64,000 nucleotides of DNA from Orychophragmus violaceus. Lineage: Eukaryota > Streptophyta > Magnoliopsida > Brassicales > Brassicaceae. Both the position numbers and the translations under genes were made by a program. Under the pieces are notes generated by a model. That model was not told the origin of the DNA. It worked only from the letters and a program-made list of their open reading frames with translations, and did no database searches. This document shows positions 32,601-41,802 of the stretch, piece after piece (positions within the stretch are counted from its first letter, which is position 1; the number at the start of each line of letters is the position of its first letter). The DNA lies in NCBI GenBank assembly GCA_030180135.1, contig CM058240.1:1369001-1433000 (forward strand). The letters are read 5' to 3'.

Positions 32601-34329
32601 AGAATAATGGCCAATCCTCGGGATCGTCAATCATCTTTACCAATGATGAACAGTCTGTCTCGAAGTGTACCCTCAAGAGCCCCTTCTCATGGAGACATGA
32701 AGCTGCCCAGAGAAGGCTATCTAACTCGGCGTGTAATGCTGAGAGGCTTCTACGACACCCTTGGAGGCCGCTTACCTCCTGCCCCATACAATCCTTATAA
32801 CACCACCCTAAACCACTAATAAGGCCATTGTCAATCCATGATGCATCAACTTGGCATATAAGGGTTTGAGTGTCAATAAGAGGGACAATCGGTTCTTGAA
32901 ACTCTTGTGTCTCTTCACTCTCCTCTTCATTGTCTTCATCGCGGGCTAGTCTCCAACTTTCCGCCTCAAGAGAAGCCAGTTGGAGGGTAGTCCTAGGAGA
33001 GATTTCTTTCCCGTTGAAGATCTTATCATTCCTCGCTTTCCAAATAAACCATAAAATCCATGGGTAGATGGAGCTTCGAGGCTCTGAGAGACCCAGCTCT
33101 CGTGTTCTCCAAAAGAGGAAATCCATATTACGGTAAATAGAAGAACTGGGAAAATTCCCCGGAATGGACGGGAAGTCCGATAAGGCCCAAACCTGTAAGG
33201 CTGGAGGGCATTCAAAAAGAAGGTGGTTTATAGATTCTTCTGTGCTACCACATCTAGGACAAGTCCTATCAGTGGCCAGATGCCTATAAGTAAGTCTCTC
33301 ACACGTCGGAACACAACCCGAAAGGGCTTGCCACATAAAGTGTTGGAGTTTCGGAGCTGTTCTGATCTTCCAAACTTGTTTTTTCAGGACTGTAATACTT
33401 GGCTCACTAACTTCTTCAAATAAAGGTCTCGTATTATGCTTGCGGATCAAATCGTAACCCGATTTAACCGTATAAACTCCATTTGTCGTATGATTCCAGG
33501 CATACCCATCCGGGGTGGCCCTCTTGCTAGGTCTCAAACCTAATATAAGAGGTATATCATCTGGGTGAAAAAATCCACGTAGTAGGGGATAATTCCACTC
33601 TTTAGTCTCTAGGCTAATGAAGGGACGGACTGCCATCTGGGGATGACATATGTTAACTTGGGACGAGGGACGGGCGGGTCGAGCCGACACATCAGGAATC
33701 CAAGGATCACTCCACACCAAAGTGTTTAGCCCTGATCCTATGGTTCTTCGTAAACCCATCTTCAAGAGAGGTTTCGCCGCCATTAGACTACGCCATCCAT
33801 ACGATGGGGAGTAGACTCTATGGTCTTCTAGGGGGTCCGATCGATTGAAATATCGACCCTTAAGGACACGGGCTAGGAGTGATGATGGGAATTGGAGTAA
33901 TCTCCATAATTGCTTCGCTAGCAGGGCAATATTAACGTCATGCCAATCACGGAAACCCAGTCCGCCTAAATCATGAGGTAAACATAATTTATCCCACGCA
34001 ATCCAATGAATACCATCATTCTTATGACTCGAGCTCCACCAATATCTTGAGACCGAGCTCCTAAGTTTATCTGTTAAACCTTGAGGGAGGAGGAAGCATG
34101 ACATGGTATAGGTTGGGACAGCTTGGGCTACCGATTTTATCTGGACTTCTTTTCCCCCTTTTGAAAGTAAGCAAGCTGACCAAGTGGAGACATGGTAATT
34201 AAGCCGATCCTGTACAAAGGAAAAGACTTTCATCTTTGAGCCACAGATCTGCTCGTCATGGCTCTATTACAAGCAATCATTTGGGGATCTGTCGGATCCA
34301 TCTGGTGGAAATTCTTGGGTCTGTACTAA
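29654..34329 (+). CDS. DIT2-2: DiT2.2, plastid dicarboxylate translocator, last exon disrupted by a LINE
   Basis: Exons 29654..30445, 31142..31455 and 31656..32104 mirror DiT2.1 exactly in number, phase and, for exons 2 and 3, length (314 and 449 bases). Exon 4 starts at 32304 but after ...FVMAL it runs into the oligo-T end of a LINE. As read, translation adds six Phe and LTSTHLD and stops at 32396-32398 (549 residues). The original last 20 codons, ending WWKFLGLY-TAA, survive at 34269-34329 beyond the insertion; the two pieces total 116 bases, as in DiT2.1. The N-terminus is a transit peptide and the carrier core is otherwise intact. Loss of the last membrane segment probably impairs it. Arabidopsis DiT2.2 is a lesser expressed paralogue, so the break may be tolerated. 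Intron 1 holds hAT copy 6. Confidence 0.92.
30516..31106. mobile_element. hAT-type CCGAACC family, copy 6 (DiT2.2 intron 1)
   Basis: A 591-bp element starts TAGACATGGAAGTTCGG and ends ATGCCCATGTCTA, so TAGACATGG is inverted at both ends. Flanks CTTTAGTT (30508-30515) and TTTTAGTT (31107-31114) match at 7 of 8 bases. Confidence 0.85.
32343..34268 (-). mobile_element. 5'-truncated LINE (L1-type) inserted in DiT2.2 exon 4
   Basis: The element occupies 32359-34252 and is flanked by identical 16-bp direct repeats TCGTCATGGCTCTATT (32343-32358 and 34253-34268). On its own (minus) strand it ends in a run of A, seen as ~18 T after the left repeat. A long target duplication with a poly-A tail and 5' truncation is the signature of target-primed reverse transcription. 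It keeps one uninterrupted reading frame, annotated next. Perfect flanking repeats imply a recent insertion. Confidence 0.95.
32395..34233 (-). CDS. LINE ORF2 fragment: reverse transcriptase C-terminus, zf-RVT and RNase H
   Basis: The 612-codon frame is open up to the element's 5' truncation point; its first ATG at 34233 is internal to the ancestral ORF2 rather than a true start. It begins in the region after the polymerase palm, with KVFSFVQDRLNYHVSTWSAC and GKEVQIKSVAQAVPTYTMSC, typical of plant L1 elements. A zinc-binding zf-RVT module is at about residues 285-350 (TCPRCGSTEESINHLLFECP). A C-terminal RNase H domain carries its acidic residues in CQVDASW, HAELDSLLWA, FETDCSSLV and NCRADCLAKEA. 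Endonuclease and polymerase catalytic regions are missing, so the copy cannot move itself. No stop codon interrupts it, which supports recency. Confidence 0.9.
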   Translation of the reverse strand: MKVFSFVQDRLNYHVSTWSACLLSKGGKEVQIKSVAQAVPTYTMSCFLLPQGLTDKLRSSVSRYWWSSSHKNDGIHWIAWDKLCLPHDLGGLGFRDWHDVNIALLAKQLWRLLQFPSSLLARVLKGRYFNRSDPLEDHRVYSPSYGWRSLMAAKPLLKMGLRRTIGSGLNTLVWSDPWIPDVSARPARPSSQVNICHPQMAVRPFISLETKEWNYPLLRGFFHPDDIPLILGLRPSKRATPDGYAWNHTTNGVYTVKSGYDLIRKHNTRPLFEEVSEPSITVLKKQVWKIRTAPKLQHFMWQALSGCVPTCERLTYRHLATDRTCPRCGSTEESINHLLFECPPALQVWALSDFPSIPGNFPSSSIYRNMDFLFWRTRELGLSEPRSSIYPWILWFIWKARNDKIFNGKEISPRTTLQLASLEAESWRLARDEDNEEESEETQEFQEPIVPLIDTQTLICQVDASWIDNGLISGLGWCYKDCMGQEVSGLQGCRRSLSALHAELDSLLWAASCLHEKGLLRVHFETDCSSLVKMIDDPEDWPLFLSELDILLSLKQSFEFFDLRFIPRAQNCRADCLAKEARARDVLFSHISQTVSTEGSFRSLPSSGLNLA

Positions 34330-34584
34330 AAATGGTCTGAGAAGTCCAGACAACACCGAAAGTTTCAACTTGTTTGTAATCCAAACTGAACCGAAGTTTA
34401 GCAATTACAGAACCAAACTCGAATTTAAGTTCATCGCAATTTCGTTCTAAACCGAATAAACCAACACTGAAGTCATGACGAATCTGTGTTTAAAGTTTAT
34501 ACAAAGCAAACCTTTGCAACAAAGCCGATTACAAAACAAAACAGTAGACTGAAGGTGTAAGAAAGAGTCGGTCTGATCTTCCTT

Positions 34585-37500
34585 TCAAACGAACATAGTT
34601 AACTCCGGTCGGCTATAAACATTGTTCTCTTCATCTTCAAGGACCGGGTAAGCAGCAACAAGCGTGTCCTGAGCACCAATGTAAAGCGAATTGTAAATCT
34701 TCCAGTACACCTCACGGACCTTACGAGCCGGATGAAACAAACCCTGCAAACAATAGTTCAGTATAACTGCTGCACCTAACGCAACTCTCATGCCTTCAAT
34801 AGCTTCCATCACAGCATTGATAACATGAGGAGATGTTTCGAAGATGTTGGGCCAAATGAAGTTAAGCAAGTGAACCAAAGCGTCTTCACAACCCAAACCA
34901 GCTACACCTAAAGCCATGTGTTTCACTGCTGAAGCTGCGGTTTGTCTGTGAACTAAGTCACGGTCCATGAGAGCGTCTTCGAGTAATGGTGTGACTGCGT
35001 ATATGTAATCTTTACCCATTTCACCGATGTATTCGAAGAGGAAGGAGAGGGATTTCAGGACACCGTTCTGGACGTTGAGTTCTGGAACTCGGTATTCGTT
35101 CATCAAAGCGGGTAAGACCGTGAATGGAGAGCATGTTTCCGCGACGATTGCGATTGCGACTGTGGTGCAGACACGGTTCTGACGTTCTTGGACTTTGAGA
35201 TTGTTTAGTAATGTAGCGAGAACGTCTTGTGGTCCAATGGCTTTAGCTATGTATCCGAAAGTGTTGACAGTGGCACGACGAATACCTTTCTTATGAGCTT
35301 TGAGCATTTCAAGAAGCTCGAAACAGATTCTCATCCATTCTCTTGCTGGAACAAACTCAGCACCACGATCAGCAATCCTACCAACAAGGTCGATACAATT
35401 TTCTTGGACTTTCTCGTGTCTGTTCTTCAAAATCGGAGTCAGTCTTGGAAGCAGGTCTTTAATGGGAGGTGTCATCTTTGTCATACCGATTACATTGACG
35501 ATAGCTTTTAAAGCTCCAAGAATTGATCCCAAGACTTCAGGGTACTCTTCTCCAAGATACTCGTACAAGACAACACCGAGATGTCCCATCAACTGTTCTT
35601 CACCACATTGTTTCATAACAACAGCAATTCTAGAGATGAGATCAGCGGCTTGTTGTCTTACCTTTGCACTCTTGTTGTTTAATCGCCACTTGATGGTACC
35701 ACAGATCTGTGGAAGGTAAGGCTTTACTCGTAAACCAAGACCATTCACTACAGCACCGAATCCATTAAGCATCACATTAGCATCGTCGCTTGTCTGTTCT
35801 TGGAAAGCATAAAGAATTCCATCTATGAGCAGCTCCTCAAGTCTCGCATCAATGTCTGACGCTCCGAGGTTTGTGATAACCTTGTCAATGGTTTCCATAA
35901 CCATACGCCGGTACAGTTCACTCTCATCTTTGAGATTTTCAACAACTCTCCCCACGATATCTGCAACACCAACCTTGTTTGCAATCTCAACAGTAGTTTC
36001 AACAAGCGGCTTATAGTTTCTCTTATCCAGAGCCATTCTCCTAACCCAGAAATGTTTGAAAAACTCAGGCAGAATATCGGTGCGGATGTAATCCGCTTCA
36101 ACACCTTCGGTACTTACACACTGTTTCACCACCTTGAGGACAATCTTCTTCATCTCTTCATCAGGTGACTGAAACTCACGAATCAAGATAAGCATCACTT
36201 CTTTTGTATAGTAGCTCGCATATATAGCATCCATCAAGGGGATGATAAAACCAATCGCCTTCAAGAATGCAGCCAAAACTTTACCACGGTGAGACCTAAT
36301 ACCTTTCCACAGAGGCTTCAGAACAGAATCGAAGCTCTCGATACCATAAGGAGCAGCAGCCTCAGCTAGAGCCGCCAGTGACAACGCAGTAATAGTCCTC
36401 ACCTTCTGGTTTTCATCACTGAGACCGTGTTCGATAATTTCTACTAGAGACCTTAAGTGAGGCAAAACGGCACAGCCAATTAGTATAGCAATTTGCTGCA
36501 CAATCTTAATTCCAGTGTGCCGTGCCTGCCATGACTTCTTACTCTGGCAAACAGCTTTCAGGAATGGCAAGAGTGCAGGGATTCCAAGAGCTGAAGCGAC
36601 TACACTGAAAGCTCTCGCTGTTGTGTTCCTCACATATTCATCCATGTTATCAATATCAGGACGCATAGCTGCAATCATAGTGGCTAAACCAGCTGCTTTG
36701 CTAAGGTTAGAAATAATTTCTCTCCCTTCTACACGAGCATAGTAATCTTCATCAATCAACAAAGGCTCGATAACAACAAGAATTTTGTGGACGAAAGGCC
36801 TTACCAGCTCATCAAGTTTGTACAGAATCCTGTCAATTACCTTCACCAAAAGATGCCTCTCTTGATCTTCCAAAGTGGGTTGCATGAGCAATGGCAAAAT
36901 TTTATTAAACAAAGGACCAGCACCAAGCTCACGAGCCTTATCAGTAAGCTGCCTCAGAGCAGTTTTCCTCTGGGCAGGCGTTCCGTTTTTAACCTTCAAC
37001 AACAGTTTCATTATCTTGCGTTCTTTCTGCTCCTCAGGTTTCAGCTCTTCTTCGTTCTCTTCATTTAACAGAGCTCCGAAATACTGATAATCCTCAGGTT
37101 TCATAAACGGCAGCCCATCAGGAAGTTCCTGGGGCACATCATACTGCTGCCCACGGTTTTCCTCAGGAATAACGTAGCCAGGAGTTGTCATGGGTGTCGG
37201 GGTTCCTAGAGCCTTCTTAGCCGGGGTTCGGATGGGAACATAAGAAGCAGGCGGGTCCAAAACCTTGTACCCTTCTGTGGGAAACATGGCATCAAGCTCT
37301 TCATCACTCAATGGTCTGTTTCTCTCTTCGATATCCCTCTCCCACCTCGCCAGATTGTACTGCTCCGGAGTCATAGCACCACGCAGATTAAGCTGACCCG
37401 GAGTTGGAGTAGCCATATCAATCCCACCGACTGGAGTGACACCAGGGGTGTAAGCAGCAGCAGGAGTAACTCCACCCATAGGTGTAGCACTCCCCATAGT

Positions 37501-38400
37501 TGCTGGTGTCTCGTCCCACCTAGAACGTTGACGCTTTGGTGTAGGCGTTGCAAACCCTTTTGGAGTCGCGTCCCAAGTAACACCTGTGGGAGTTGCACCT
37601 GGAGTAACACCAGCACCTGGTGTTGCATCAGAATCAGTCACACGACCAGGTGTAGGAGTTTCATCCCATCTGTTCCTTCTTCCAACAGATGGTGTGGAAT
37701 CAGAAACTCTCCCCGGAGTTGCATCCCATCGTCCAATCCCTGGAGCTGGATCAGCTACATCCCAGTCCGAAGTTGATGCTTTAGCTTTCTTTGAAGCAGC
37801 AGCTGCATCACCGTCTTCTTCAGAGTGGTCCCACCTGTTCCTCCTCTTTGAAGAAGAGGCAGGAGGAGCAGGAGGAGCAGAATCCTTCTCCGCCTTGGCA
37901 GCTTCTTCTTCTTCTTTCTTTTTCTTAGCAATTAGCCTCATAGTTTCTTCCCTCTCCCTCTGCACAGCCGTCTCCCTCATATGATCCGTGTAAGTCCTAA
38001 CACTCGGATCCGGCGTCTTATCCCCCATAGCAAACGGATCAACTCTATCCGGAGAGAGAACACGATTAAGTCTTCTGTTCCGATAATCACCCTCACGTTC
38101 CGCAATGGTCTGCCTTGGCTTGAATCCCCCATCGTCATCTTCACTGTGAGCACGAGCCACGTCGTTGAGAATAGACTTAGGAGCAGTGTAAGACGCAAGA
38201 CGCTGAGCCACAAGAGATCCATTGGTGTCCAGATTTGGATCCTCCTCATCGTTGGCTGCAATAGAAGTCAAGTAGGAATCACGGTCGTTATCTCCGTACA
38301 GATCCCGATCGAAATTCACAGAAGTGAGTGAAGCTAGCTCTGCTTCAATCTTCCGTCTCTCCTCTTGAGTTTTAGCTATCTCGGGATCTAGATCCGCCAT
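34585..38400 (-). CDS. SF3B1: SF3B1 (SF3b155), U2 snRNP splicing factor subunit
   Basis: The CDS is a single exon of 1271 codons, as in Arabidopsis At5g64270 (~1269 aa). The N-terminal third is unstructured and rich in TP dipeptides. It includes several U2AF-ligand motifs of the RWD type (RRNRWDHSEED, GRWDATPGR, RRNRWDETPTPGR, RQRSRWDETPA) that bind UHM proteins such as U2AF65 and SPF45. From about residue 450 to the end runs the HEAT-repeat solenoid (KKSWQARHTGIKIVQQIAIL, LVHRQTAASAVKHMALGV) that clamps the branch-point helix in the nucleus. The C-terminus ends NVYSRPELTMFV. A probable 5' UTR intron lies at about 38441-38542. It is convergent with DiT2.2, with only 255 bases between stop codons. 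Confidence 0.97.
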   Translation of the reverse strand: MADLDPEIAKTQEERRKIEAELASLTSVNFDRDLYGDNDRDSYLTSIAANDEEDPNLDTNGSLVAQRLASYTAPKSILNDVARAHSEDDDGGFKPRQTIAEREGDYRNRRLNRVLSPDRVDPFAMGDKTPDPSVRTYTDHMRETAVQREREETMRLIAKKKKEEEEAAKAEKDSAPPAPPASSSKRRNRWDHSEEDGDAAAASKKAKASTSDWDVADPAPGIGRWDATPGRVSDSTPSVGRRNRWDETPTPGRVTDSDATPGAGVTPGATPTGVTWDATPKGFATPTPKRQRSRWDETPATMGSATPMGGVTPAAAYTPGVTPVGGIDMATPTPGQLNLRGAMTPEQYNLARWERDIEERNRPLSDEELDAMFPTEGYKVLDPPASYVPIRTPAKKALGTPTPMTTPGYVIPEENRGQQYDVPQELPDGLPFMKPEDYQYFGALLNEENEEELKPEEQKERKIMKLLLKVKNGTPAQRKTALRQLTDKARELGAGPLFNKILPLLMQPTLEDQERHLLVKVIDRILYKLDELVRPFVHKILVVIEPLLIDEDYYARVEGREIISNLSKAAGLATMIAAMRPDIDNMDEYVRNTTARAFSVVASALGIPALLPFLKAVCQSKKSWQARHTGIKIVQQIAILIGCAVLPHLRSLVEIIEHGLSDENQKVRTITALSLAALAEAAAPYGIESFDSVLKPLWKGIRSHRGKVLAAFLKAIGFIIPLMDAIYASYYTKEVMLILIREFQSPDEEMKKIVLKVVKQCVSTEGVEADYIRTDILPEFFKHFWVRRMALDKRNYKPLVETTVEIANKVGVADIVGRVVENLKDESELYRRMVMETIDKVITNLGASDIDARLEELLIDGILYAFQEQTSDDANVMLNGFGAVVNGLGLRVKPYLPQICGTIKWRLNNKSAKVRQQAADLISRIAVVMKQCGEEQLMGHLGVVLYEYLGEEYPEVLGSILGALKAIVNVIGMTKMTPPIKDLLPRLTPILKNRHEKVQENCIDLVGRIADRGAEFVPAREWMRICFELLEMLKAHKKGIRRATVNTFGYIAKAIGPQDVLATLLNNLKVQERQNRVCTTVAIAIVAETCSPFTVLPALMNEYRVPELNVQNGVLKSLSFLFEYIGEMGKDYIYAVTPLLEDALMDRDLVHRQTAASAVKHMALGVAGLGCEDALVHLLNFIWPNIFETSPHVINAVMEAIEGMRVALGAAVILNYCLQGLFHPARKVREVYWKIYNSLYIGAQDTLVAAYPVLEDEENNVYSRPELTMFV

Positions 38401-38808
38401 TATCGATACTCAGCGAAGTTTTTTTCCAACACAAAAAGGGAACTGCGAAATTGAGGTAACAGTAAATCAGAGAACAAATCGAAATTAAAAATACAATCAG
38501 ATCAGAGAAAAATCAAACAAGGTAGATAACGAGAAGAACTCACCGATTATCGGAAATCGCCGGCGAATGAATGTGTGGTGGAAGACGAACGCGATAACTA
38601 AGAAAATGAGAGCTAGGGTTTATCCAGATTAAGGCAGGAAAAATAAATAAATAAATACAAGTTCTGTATATATGATGTGATTGGAACCGCCAATCGAGAG
38701 AATCGGTTCTTAAGTTCGGGTTATGTTTTAATTTGGGCTCCTTAAATATTTTTTGGGTTACACTAACGAAGCCCAAAAGGCCCAATAAAACCCACCAACC
38801 ATATATGT

Positions 38809-39268
38809 TCGTCATGGGCATTATACCTGAAATCCTGATCTGAATCCGAATTCAACCCGAAAACCTTGAATCCTATCCAAACCGATTTTAAAAAATATTA
38901 TGAATAGGACTTAAATCAAAGTATTTTAGACCGAATTCAAACGAGTATCTGAAATATCCAGAAGTTTTATTAAATTTCGATTAATTTTAATACTTATGAA
39001 TATTATTGGGTAGTTTGAATAGTTTATTTTTGTATTTTGGATAGTGCATATATGTTTAAGTACTTTTGAAGACTTTTAGTTAATTAGAATATATTTTTTT
39101 ACGAGGTTTCAGAATTATTTAAATATTTTTAAATATTTTTTTTTGAATTTTCATACATTATTTTGATAATTGCGACTACCATAAACTGAAAGCAATCAGA
39201 CCAAATTCGACCCGAAAACCTGAAAAATCTAAATTGAATTTAAACGGATATCCGAACGTTCATGTCTA
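38809..39268. mobile_element. hAT-type CCGAACC family, copy 7 (upstream of SF3B1)
   Basis: The block begins near TCATGGGCATTATACC and ends CGAACGTTCATGTCTA. The end is the inverse of the TAGACATG start in copy 6. Target duplication not found. Confidence 0.65.
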
Positions 39269-40000
39269 TGTTCTAAAGATTATAATAAAATTATGTATCT
39301 CTTTTTCTCCTTCTCTCTTTTATAACTCTAGAATCAGAGGACCAAGATCACTCCATGGATCATACCAAAATCTTGTCCTCTTTTCATCTCTCACCGAACA
39401 CGACAACAAGGTTTAAAGATCTTTTATGCGCCGTAGCCCTATAACAAAAGGAGACTTTTACTAAACATTATCCTCACTAGCTTTGCTTTTTAAAAGCCGA
39501 AAGTCCGGATCCACTACGACGTAATCAAGTTTAGTTGTATTTGACAATATTGATAAAGAAATGACACACTGAAATATTTGGTACAAACAATACATAGGAT
39601 ATACGCACACATATCTAATATTAGTAATGTACTACAATTGAATGGAATATAGTATAGAGAGGCCTTCGTATTAATGCTTAAATGTTACAAAGTTTCCATT
39701 GGCATAAAGAACGGAAAGCAATGGAGAACTTCACCAAACCCACTGACCATGGTCAGGAAATATAGAGTAACTAAATTACAGAAAATTGAGATTTGTTGTT
39801 AAAAATTTGACTACCAAACTCTCTCGTTTTCTGATTAATTCATTTTTTGTGTGTTTAAAGTGTTCAACTTGTTACTCTATTTTTTTTAACTTAACCCTTT
39901 TGCTAACTCAAAGATAAAATTAGATAATTTTTTAAATCATACTAAAACAAATACTATCTCATAAAAATACATAATTCGATTGGTTGCCATAAATACCTAC

Positions 40001-40371
40001 TGGTGTGGCTGTGACAACATTATGTGTTCGTTTGATTGTCGCAGGTACATGAGATTGCGACTGCGGTTAAACATTGCGGCTAACGTCGAAAATTTCCCGA
40101 CGCTAAAAAAATTTAGCGTTTAGTCGCATATACCTGCGGATACTACAGTTGTTATAATAATTTATGTTCGGTTAGTTAGCGCAGATAGATGCAACTTAAG
40201 GTTGCGGTTAAATACAGTAATTTGCAGTTGCGGCAGCGGCTGCATTTAAAACAAACAACAACCTGCGACTGCGGTACTGACATCAACTATAAAATGAACA
40301 ACAATGTGCGGTAATGTTGCCGTTGTCGCTGCCGCAACCACAGCCACCTTCCCCGCAACGAAACAAACATG
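40001..40371. repeat. GC-skewed inverted-repeat element, relative of 985-1285
   Basis: The left end GGTGTGGCTGTGACAAC and right end (inverse of GGTGGCTGTGGTTGCGGC) form an imperfect inverted repeat. The interior alternates GTTCGTTTG, TTGCGGTTAAA, GCGGCAGCGGCTGC and AACAACCTGCGACTGCGG. It is probably a foldback/MITE-type element. No coding potential. Confidence 0.55.
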
Positions 40372-40887
40372 GTAAATGGAAAACTTAAGTAGTACTAAGC
40401 ATGTATCTTACTAAGCAATCGACTTGGTCTCCTAGGCGCCGACATCACCCGGAGCAGCCTACTTTATACTCCAATCTTCCTTTGTACTGCTATTCACTTT
40501 AAGCATCTTATTTTTTGAATAGTATCCACTTTAATCATCGAATTAAATACAAACAAATATCATTATTATCTTCTACCCACTAATATAAAAAGTCAGATCC
40601 CTTTTTAAGTATAAAATTAGAAATATAAGCTTCGATCATTAAAACTTCATTATGATAAATGAGTGCGTTAAAACTTTAAAATAGTAGAAACAAAATTATT
40701 TTATTTAAGGCATATATCTACACGTTCCGACATAATTTACACGTCACAACAAAACGACAAGAGCAAAGAGCCTATCCACAATCCAAACCCGAAAGCATGT
40801 ATTCAACACTCGCACGTGCAACTTGTCTTAACCATAGATGATATATTGCTCAGATCTATTCCACGTGTCTTACTGACGTCCATTGGA

Positions 40888-41802
40888 TCAAACAAGAGTC
40901 TTACACGTTGAGGTCTGTGGATCCCACATCGCCGGCAAGAGGTATTTCCTTCCGGCGAGTCCACGGGCGTTGTAACTAGACCCGGATGTTTTGTCAACGA
41001 GTACTTGACCCGCATACCCTGGGTAAGAACCCGACCCGAATATACCAGGACAAGCGGAGACAGCTTCAAGCGGCGCAGTTGGTGGGCCTTGGTAATATCC
41101 ATTCTTAAACGGATTCGTGACGGTGTTAGCTAGAAGTGTAGCGAGGTTTATAATCATTCCGTCAACTCCAACGTCACCGTTAGGAGCAACTAACGGCGGC
41201 GTTTGTGGTCCGTAAATCGGCTGGTGAAACGGCCACGCGCAATATCCGGGGCACATCGTCTCGGAGTTTCCGACCCAGATATAAGCAGCGCCGTTAGCCG
41301 CGCGACGTGATTTGGATCCGGATGAACCGTGGGATCCGCATCGGTTCATACAGAATCCCTCGACGGCAACGTCTTTCGCCGTTAAAACGACGGTTATTGA
41401 CCGGAGTCCGCCGTTAAGTTTGGTGGATAAAATACGGAGGTGGGGATTCTTAAGGGACTTTCCGAGAGGATAGTTTTCAAGGAGAAGCTGTTTCCCGACG
41501 ACGAGCGTTGAAGATCCGCCTTTGTATTTCTCCGTCGTCTTCCACCAGGACGCGACGGAAGGAGCAGGGGAGGTTGCGGTGTCTTTGGAGTTGAGTGAGT
41601 GGATGAAGTCGACGATTACTGACCGTTGGATTGGTGTGAATTTTCCGTACCAAATGAGATTGATTGTGATGTTTCCTTTCAAAAGTACGCCGTTGTGGTA
41701 TTTTAGAATAAGTGGCTGCTCCTCGACCAACGCGGCGGTGGAAATACCGGCGATTGAGGAGAGGAAAGTGAGGATGATGGCAAGACGGTAATTATAAGCC
41801 AT
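40888..41802 (-). CDS. EXL2: EXORDIUM-like 2 (phosphate-induced protein 1 family)
   Basis: A single exon of 304 codons, close to Arabidopsis EXL2 (305). Residues 1-~24 are a signal peptide (LAIILTFLSSIAGISTAA). The family core is present: LKYHNGVLLKGNITINLIWYGKFTPIQR, VASWWKTTEKY, the Cys-containing VEGFCMNRCGSHGS, YIWVGNSETMCPGYCAWPFHQP and DGMIINLATLLANTVTNPF. The product is secreted to the apoplast. EXO-family proteins link carbon status and brassinosteroid signals to growth, but no enzymatic activity is established. A GGTATAAATAC TATA box lies at about 41881-41891 (minus strand), ~80 bases upstream of the ATG. Synteny supports At5g64260. Confidence 0.93.
   Translation of the reverse strand: MAYNYRLAIILTFLSSIAGISTAALVEEQPLILKYHNGVLLKGNITINLIWYGKFTPIQRSVIVDFIHSLNSKDTATSPAPSVASWWKTTEKYKGGSSTLVVGKQLLLENYPLGKSLKNPHLRILSTKLNGGLRSITVVLTAKDVAVEGFCMNRCGSHGSSGSKSRRAANGAAYIWVGNSETMCPGYCAWPFHQPIYGPQTPPLVAPNGDVGVDGMIINLATLLANTVTNPFKNGYYQGPPTAPLEAVSACPGIFGSGSYPGYAGQVLVDKTSGSSYNARGLAGRKYLLPAMWDPQTSTCKTLV

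Larger units (their letters stand above)
38401..40887. other. SF3B1 promoter and intergenic DNA to the EXL2 3' end
   Basis: Holds the SF3B1 leader, hAT copy 7 (38809-39268), an AT-rich spacer and a GC-skewed repeat (40001-40371). No gene is visible. Confidence 0.5.

Noticed and set aside
32395..34233. LINE ORF as a host RNase H-type gene
   Set aside because: It lies wholly between 16-bp target duplications with an oligo-A tail and carries zf-RVT plus retroelement RNase H domains.
34585..38400. Antisense ORFs of up to 139 codons over SF3B1
   Set aside because: They are frame shadows of a highly conserved coding exon; no independent start context or homology.
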